The notes beneath the pieces are model-generated. The model worked only from the letters and a program-made list of their open reading frames with translations, was not told the DNA's origin and searched no databases. Positions 61,693 through 64,000 of a stretch of DNA of 64,000 nt are shown here, piece by piece (positions within the stretch are counted from its first letter, which is position 1; each line of letters starts with the position of its first letter). The DNA lies in assembly GCA_943371005.1 (NCBI GenBank), contig CALRTB020000002.1, positions 262,275 through 326,274 on the forward strand, written 5' to 3'. A program made the position numbers and the translations under genes. Source of the stretch: MRBY01 sp943371005. GTDB lineage: Bacteria; Cyanobacteriota; Cyanobacteriia; Cyanobacteriales; MRBY01.

Positions 61693-63894
61693 ATGAAAGT
61701 CGGTAAGCTTGCACGCCACAACTCTTTAAAACATCGCGGTTTTACGCTTGTGGAAATTCTGTTGGCGATCGCCATGAGTTCTATTGTAGTAAGTGCAGCA
61801 GGCTATGCCATCGTTTTTGTAAGTAAAAAAAATCAAATTTCCGAATTACAGTCAGTACGTCGAATTGAACTAAACCGTGCTCTAGACTTTATTGCTGATG
61901 ACGTCCGCGAAGCAACGGAGGTGCAAGGGACTACGGAAGATGGGACAGTAGTAAAAGACAAAGATGAGATTCCGAGAGCAACTTATTTAAAAGTGATTAA
62001 ATCGACTGAAACTGTTTTTTACTATTATGATGAAGTTGCTTCAGAAAATGTTTGGGCAGGGCCTGGTGTGATTCGCCGCTGGGTAGGCGAGAATCCGCCG
62101 GCTAATCCAAAAGCTGGCGAAGTGCTTGTAGATGGCATTGCTGGTGATACTAGCAGCCTTGAAGGTGTTGGTTGTAATTTAACGAATGAAGAGGGAACAG
62201 ATATCCCGATCTCTAATGGAAATGCAGGATTTATAGTTTGTATCAACAGCGCTTTTCGGACTGCAGATCTTGCCCTCTATGGCCGCCTTAATGTTGAGGA
62301 TAAAGCTTCTCTTTCTGCAGAAGACTTTCTAATTGTTGCGACAAAATTTGTTACCCGAAATGCACCACCACCCCAAAGATGTATTATCCCTGATTTAGTA
62401 GGAATAACGAAAACTGAAGCTCAGACTCTCTGGGAAACGGCTGGTTTTGGCCTGAGTAACTTAACGCTGATTGGTACAGATGATGAAATTGCAATCCAGG
62501 GCCTGCCTCCTAACAGTGTTCAAGACTGTACGAATACGACGATGGATGCTGGTGATGATGATGATATCTGTACAGTGCCGAACTATGATAATGGCTCTAC
62601 AACGATTAGGTCAGCCTACAGCAACTGGGATGGTAGTGATTTTACCGGGAGTTTTACGGCCAAGGGCTTTGAAATTGATTCAAGTACGGATCTAAGTACC
62701 ATTGACCGGACCATTGAAAGTCAAGCTTTTTCTCCTCAGCCCTTCCAAAATAATGGTACAGAAATTATCTGCACAGCTTCTATTGAGGTAACGGAGGAAA
62801 CCTGTACTGTTCCTGATGTCATTGGGGAGTCTAATACAGCGGCAACCACTACTCTAAATACTGCGGGTTTTACAAGTATCAATGAGGAAGTTCGTTCAGG
62901 AATAACAAGCTTTACCGTTGATTATCAGTCGCCTACTGCAGGAGAAATCATATTCTGTTCTGCTCCCGTCACTATTGGCGAACCAAAGTGTACTGTTCCT
63001 GAGTTTCGCGGAACTAATTCTGATGATCGTGCAACCACTTGGAGTGACGCTCAGTTTACTGGAACCCTAACCTATACCGGCCCAGCTAATACGAACCTAA
63101 CTTGGCAGAGTATTGCTCCTGGGACAATTGAATTTTGTGATGCTGATATCGAAGTTAAGCCTGCTGCAACCTGCACAATTGATCCTGACCTCTTAGTCGG
63201 TCAAAATGTGAGCACGGCTCAAAGTAACTGGAACAGTGCAGGTTTTTATGCTGATACTTTTGATTCTACTGAGGTTGCCAGTGGAGCCAATATTGCGGGT
63301 TTTGAATTTAGAGATCCTATTTCAGGAGATGTTATGACCGAAACCCTAAATGCTGATGGTGAATACGAAATAGACTGCGGTACTCTCATCAAAGTGGATG
63401 ATCAAGTCTGTACTGTACCGACTATGGAACGTACAGGAGTCGCCGATCCAGCAAAAATTAGCTTAAGTACAGCCAGAACAAGATGGACAGGTGCTGGTTT
63501 CCCCACAGCAAACTTAATCGAGAATAAATTTTTAAGTGACACGGATCTAGTCACTGCTCAAAGTATTTCGGCTGGGACTGACTTAATCTGTAGCTCATCT
63601 GTCATAATCACTGGGACTGGTTGCGTAGTTCCAGATTTGGTCGGCAAAACGGTTGCGACGGCAGAAAGTATTTGGACAGGTGCAGGTTTTTTTGCTACAA
63701 ACTTTGGCTCCTCTCTTACTGGTTTGGGAGTATCGGACGCTGATTGGAATGGGTTTACAACTTTTGCGCAAGCACCAACTAGAGGTGACCTTAGAGCTTG
63801 TACTGCAACAGGTAATGTTTATAACAATGCCCCCACAAACGTAAGTGCAAGCCTTGAACTTGGGCGCGGCAGTCCCTATCCCTCTTTAGGGTAG
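61693..63894 (+). CDS. Pseudopilin with seven PASTA-like repeats, 3' end probably replaced by IS
   Basis: Prepilin leader ends at G16, then FTLVEILLAIAMSSIVVSAAGYA; residues 50-225 form a pilin-like globular domain similar to HpsC. From Cys230 there are seven PASTA-like units beginning at Cys230, 293, 371, 433, 494, 573 and 644, most with CxxPD and a GF-like turn, each with a second Cys near its end, suggesting an internal disulfide. After ASL at about residue 721 the frame enters GC-rich sequence and ends GRGSPYPSLG, which appears to come from an IS right end, so the native C terminus is probably lost. I know of no described PASTA-fused cyanobacterial pseudopilin. Confidence 0.75.
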   Translation: MKVGKLARHNSLKHRGFTLVEILLAIAMSSIVVSAAGYAIVFVSKKNQISELQSVRRIELNRALDFIADDVREATEVQGTTEDGTVVKDKDEIPRATYLKVIKSTETVFYYYDEVASENVWAGPGVIRRWVGENPPANPKAGEVLVDGIAGDTSSLEGVGCNLTNEEGTDIPISNGNAGFIVCINSAFRTADLALYGRLNVEDKASLSAEDFLIVATKFVTRNAPPPQRCIIPDLVGITKTEAQTLWETAGFGLSNLTLIGTDDEIAIQGLPPNSVQDCTNTTMDAGDDDDICTVPNYDNGSTTIRSAYSNWDGSDFTGSFTAKGFEIDSSTDLSTIDRTIESQAFSPQPFQNNGTEIICTASIEVTEETCTVPDVIGESNTAATTTLNTAGFTSINEEVRSGITSFTVDYQSPTAGEIIFCSAPVTIGEPKCTVPEFRGTNSDDRATTWSDAQFTGTLTYTGPANTNLTWQSIAPGTIEFCDADIEVKPAATCTIDPDLLVGQNVSTAQSNWNSAGFYADTFDSTEVASGANIAGFEFRDPISGDVMTETLNADGEYEIDCGTLIKVDDQVCTVPTMERTGVADPAKISLSTARTRWTGAGFPTANLIENKFLSDTDLVTAQSISAGTDLICSSSVIITGTGCVVPDLVGKTVATAESIWTGAGFFATNFGSSLTGLGVSDADWNGFTTFAQAPTRGDLRACTATGNVYNNAPTNVSASLELGRGSPYPSLG

Positions 63895-64000
63895 GGAAGG
63901 ATAGCGCGGCTACTGAAGAGAAACGGAAGTAGCCAAATCAATCAGGCTTAGGCAATCGCCTTATGTACTCTCTGATAATTTGAGCCATGCTGACATCCTT
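63854..64000 (-). mobile_element. Right end of probable IS200/IS605-type element, running off the window
   Basis: The region has a TCAA-type tip (63854-63858 on the plus strand reads TTGAA), two hairpins (CCCTA/TAGGG with CCC/GGG at 63874-63896 and GGCTACT/AGTAGCC at 63908-63934), and the end of a minus-strand ORF. This fits the imperfect palindromes and TCAA cleavage site of IS608-like elements. The rest of the element, including the left end, is outside the window. Confidence 0.5.
63938..64000 (-). CDS. C-terminal fragment of an ORF in the IS element
   Basis: Twenty codons (…MAQIIREYIRRLPKPD) and a TGA at 63938-63940, open to the window edge. Position suggests a transposase or TnpB gene, but the fragment is too short to identify. 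Confidence 0.35.
   Translation of the reverse strand, partial: KDVSMAQIIREYIRRLPKPD

Noticed and set aside
1..64000. CRISPR array
   Set aside because: No regularly spaced direct repeats were noticed; the frequent GCGATCGC octamers are HIP1, irregularly spaced.

Overview
The window is chromosomal DNA from a unicellular cyanobacterium. Direct evidence is the photosystem genes psbD-psbC and psaC, the photosystem I assembly gene ycf3, a Tic22 homologue, an MntCAB-type manganese transporter, and the very frequent octamer GCGATCGC (the cyanobacterial HIP1 repeat) throughout. Moderate GC content, compact spacing and the gene families suggest a Picosynechococcus / Synechococcus PCC 7002-like organism; that placement is inference. 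Most of the window is core genome. No CRISPR array, rRNA or prophage was seen.

Layout. 1-6.4 kb: partial CobT-like gene, rpsU, an MgtC-type membrane protein, a DnaJ-domain protein, recJ and a TPR protein. 6.5-10 kb: manganese uptake operon mntC-mntA-(GIY-YIG gene)-mntB; the third gene is an AT-rich nuclease-like intruder. 10-25.6 kb: housekeeping genes (YrdC-like, aroE, ychF, MiaE-like hydroxylase, GDP-mannose pyrophosphorylase, LipM-like octanoyltransferase), two zinc-ribbon Ser/Thr kinases, hydrolases and a lipoprotein with a Pro/Glu-rich tail. 25.7-31.3 kb: psbD/psbC with a GTG start and 17-nt overlap, cobU, queF-lgt, gatC, ycf3. 31.4-44.5 kb: holA, M48 protease, envelope proteins, response regulator, lipA, nfi, small exported proteins. 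44.6-56.6 kb: glcF-ddl, pgk, a stress protein, a protein with two MshEN-like units, psaC, a beta-CASP-type hydrolase, ACT-like protein, GNAT, and an HNH gene whose stop codon lies inside tRNA-Pro. 57-64 kb: tic22, prmC, then an operon of four pilin-like genes.

The most unusual locus is that last operon. An HpsA-like protein is followed by three type IV prepilin-like proteins. The final one carries seven consecutive Cys-bounded PASTA-like repeats behind its pilin stalk, and its 3' end appears to be cut by the right end of an IS200/IS605-type element that leaves the window. Other points of interest are the GIY-YIG insertion in the manganese operon, an apparently catalytically altered WD40 kinase, HLR1-like (RpaB) motifs upstream of psbD and psaC, and a terminator whose stem is built from two HIP1 octamers.

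The genes serve photosynthesis and its protection (psbDC, psaC, ycf3, manganese supply), photorespiration (glcF), lipoate and cobamide metabolism (LipM-like, lipA, cobU, CobT-like), envelope biogenesis (lgt, ddl, tic22), translation (rpsU, gatC, prmC, ychF) and surface structures (the pilin operon).
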